From assembly GCA_000701725.1 (NCBI GenBank), contig JNJQ01000006.1:62001-126000 (forward strand): a stretch of DNA of 64,000 bases. The letters run 5' to 3'. Position numbers and translations under genes: made by a program. Below are positions 63,961-64,000 of the stretch, in pieces. Every line of letters begins with the position of its first letter. The stretch's first letter is position 1. This DNA is from Erysipelotrichaceae bacterium NK3D112. GTDB lineage: Bacteria; Bacillota_I; Bacilli_A; Erysipelotrichales; Erysipelotrichaceae. A model generated the notes under the pieces. That model did not search any database, had not been told where the DNA came from, and worked only from the letters and a program-made list of their open reading frames with translations.

Positions 63961-64000
63961 TTATATCAAACATGACTTTTTTACGAGCCCTCGCATTCCG

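Overview
The window is about 50% GC and reads as one chromosomal segment of a low-GC-lineage Gram-positive bacterium (Bacillota/Firmicutes). Supporting signs are a metG T-box leader, an hprK-lgt-like-HAD cluster, rapZ-yvcK-whiA, a CIRCE operator, an L10 leader, strong Shine-Dalgarno sites and hairpin/T-tract terminators. Erysipelotrichia is my best guess at class level, from overall gene character; no rRNA or tRNA gene is present to test it. I see no CRISPR array, prophage or insertion sequence.

Layout. 1-4.9 kb: a membrane-anchored 5'-nucleotidase-like protein with an altered metal site, telA, a small membrane protein, a methyltransferase and a cold-shock gene. 5-15.4 kb: T-box-metG, NAD kinase, a PTS EIICB-like protein lacking the phospho-cysteine, mutS, uvrA. 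15.5-22.7 kb: hprK, an Lgt-like/HAD fusion, a small unknown gene, a Cof-type HAD, then rapZ-yvcK-whiA-acetyltransferase. 23-30.9 kb: gapA, a large propeller/SpoIIE-phosphatase sensor, an acetyltransferase, a PcrA helicase and a CIRCE-controlled Hsp20. 31-36.3 kb: padR-DUF4097 pair, asnA, and a redox/metal operon (thioredoxin-reductase-like flavoprotein, OhrR-like regulator, Mn-type cation exporter). 36.4-43.5 kb: CapA-like protein, heterodimeric ABC exporter, sce7726-type nuclease coupled to a truncated MocR-like regulator. 43.5-52.8 kb: purine operon purE-M-N-(PurO-like)-(AICAR transformylase)-D-L behind a structured leader of unknown class. 52.9-59.6 kb: L,D-transpeptidase, a zinc-ribbon protein, and the str operon rpsL-rpsG-fusA-tuf. 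59.7-64 kb: DUF4139 protein, an orphan CARF-nuclease-like DUF1887 protein, GtrA, an M24 peptidase, and the promoter plus L10 leader of a ribosomal operon that continues beyond the window.

How it fits together. Most genes are housekeeping. Carbon-control elements cluster in 8-23 kb: a PTS-like protein that cannot be phosphorylated in the normal way, HprK, a probable PpaX-type phosphatase fused to a degenerate Lgt, YvcK and gapA. The recurrent theme is pseudo-enzymes: recognisable folds whose catalytic residues are replaced while the frame stays open (5'-nucleotidase-like, EIICB-like, Lgt-like, MocR-like, and one ABC ATPase site). A second theme is promoter architecture. Many promoters have an extended -10 (TGnTATAAT-like) with a poor -35, and four genes (capA-like, sce7726, L,D-transpeptidase, DUF1887) have a -10 hexamer ending exactly 6 nt before the ATG and no Shine-Dalgarno, which suggests leaderless mRNAs. 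No single region looks like a complete novel system. The best candidates for something undescribed are the Lgt-like/HAD fusion, the purE leader RNA, the Cys-less EIICB and the orphan CARF-like nuclease.
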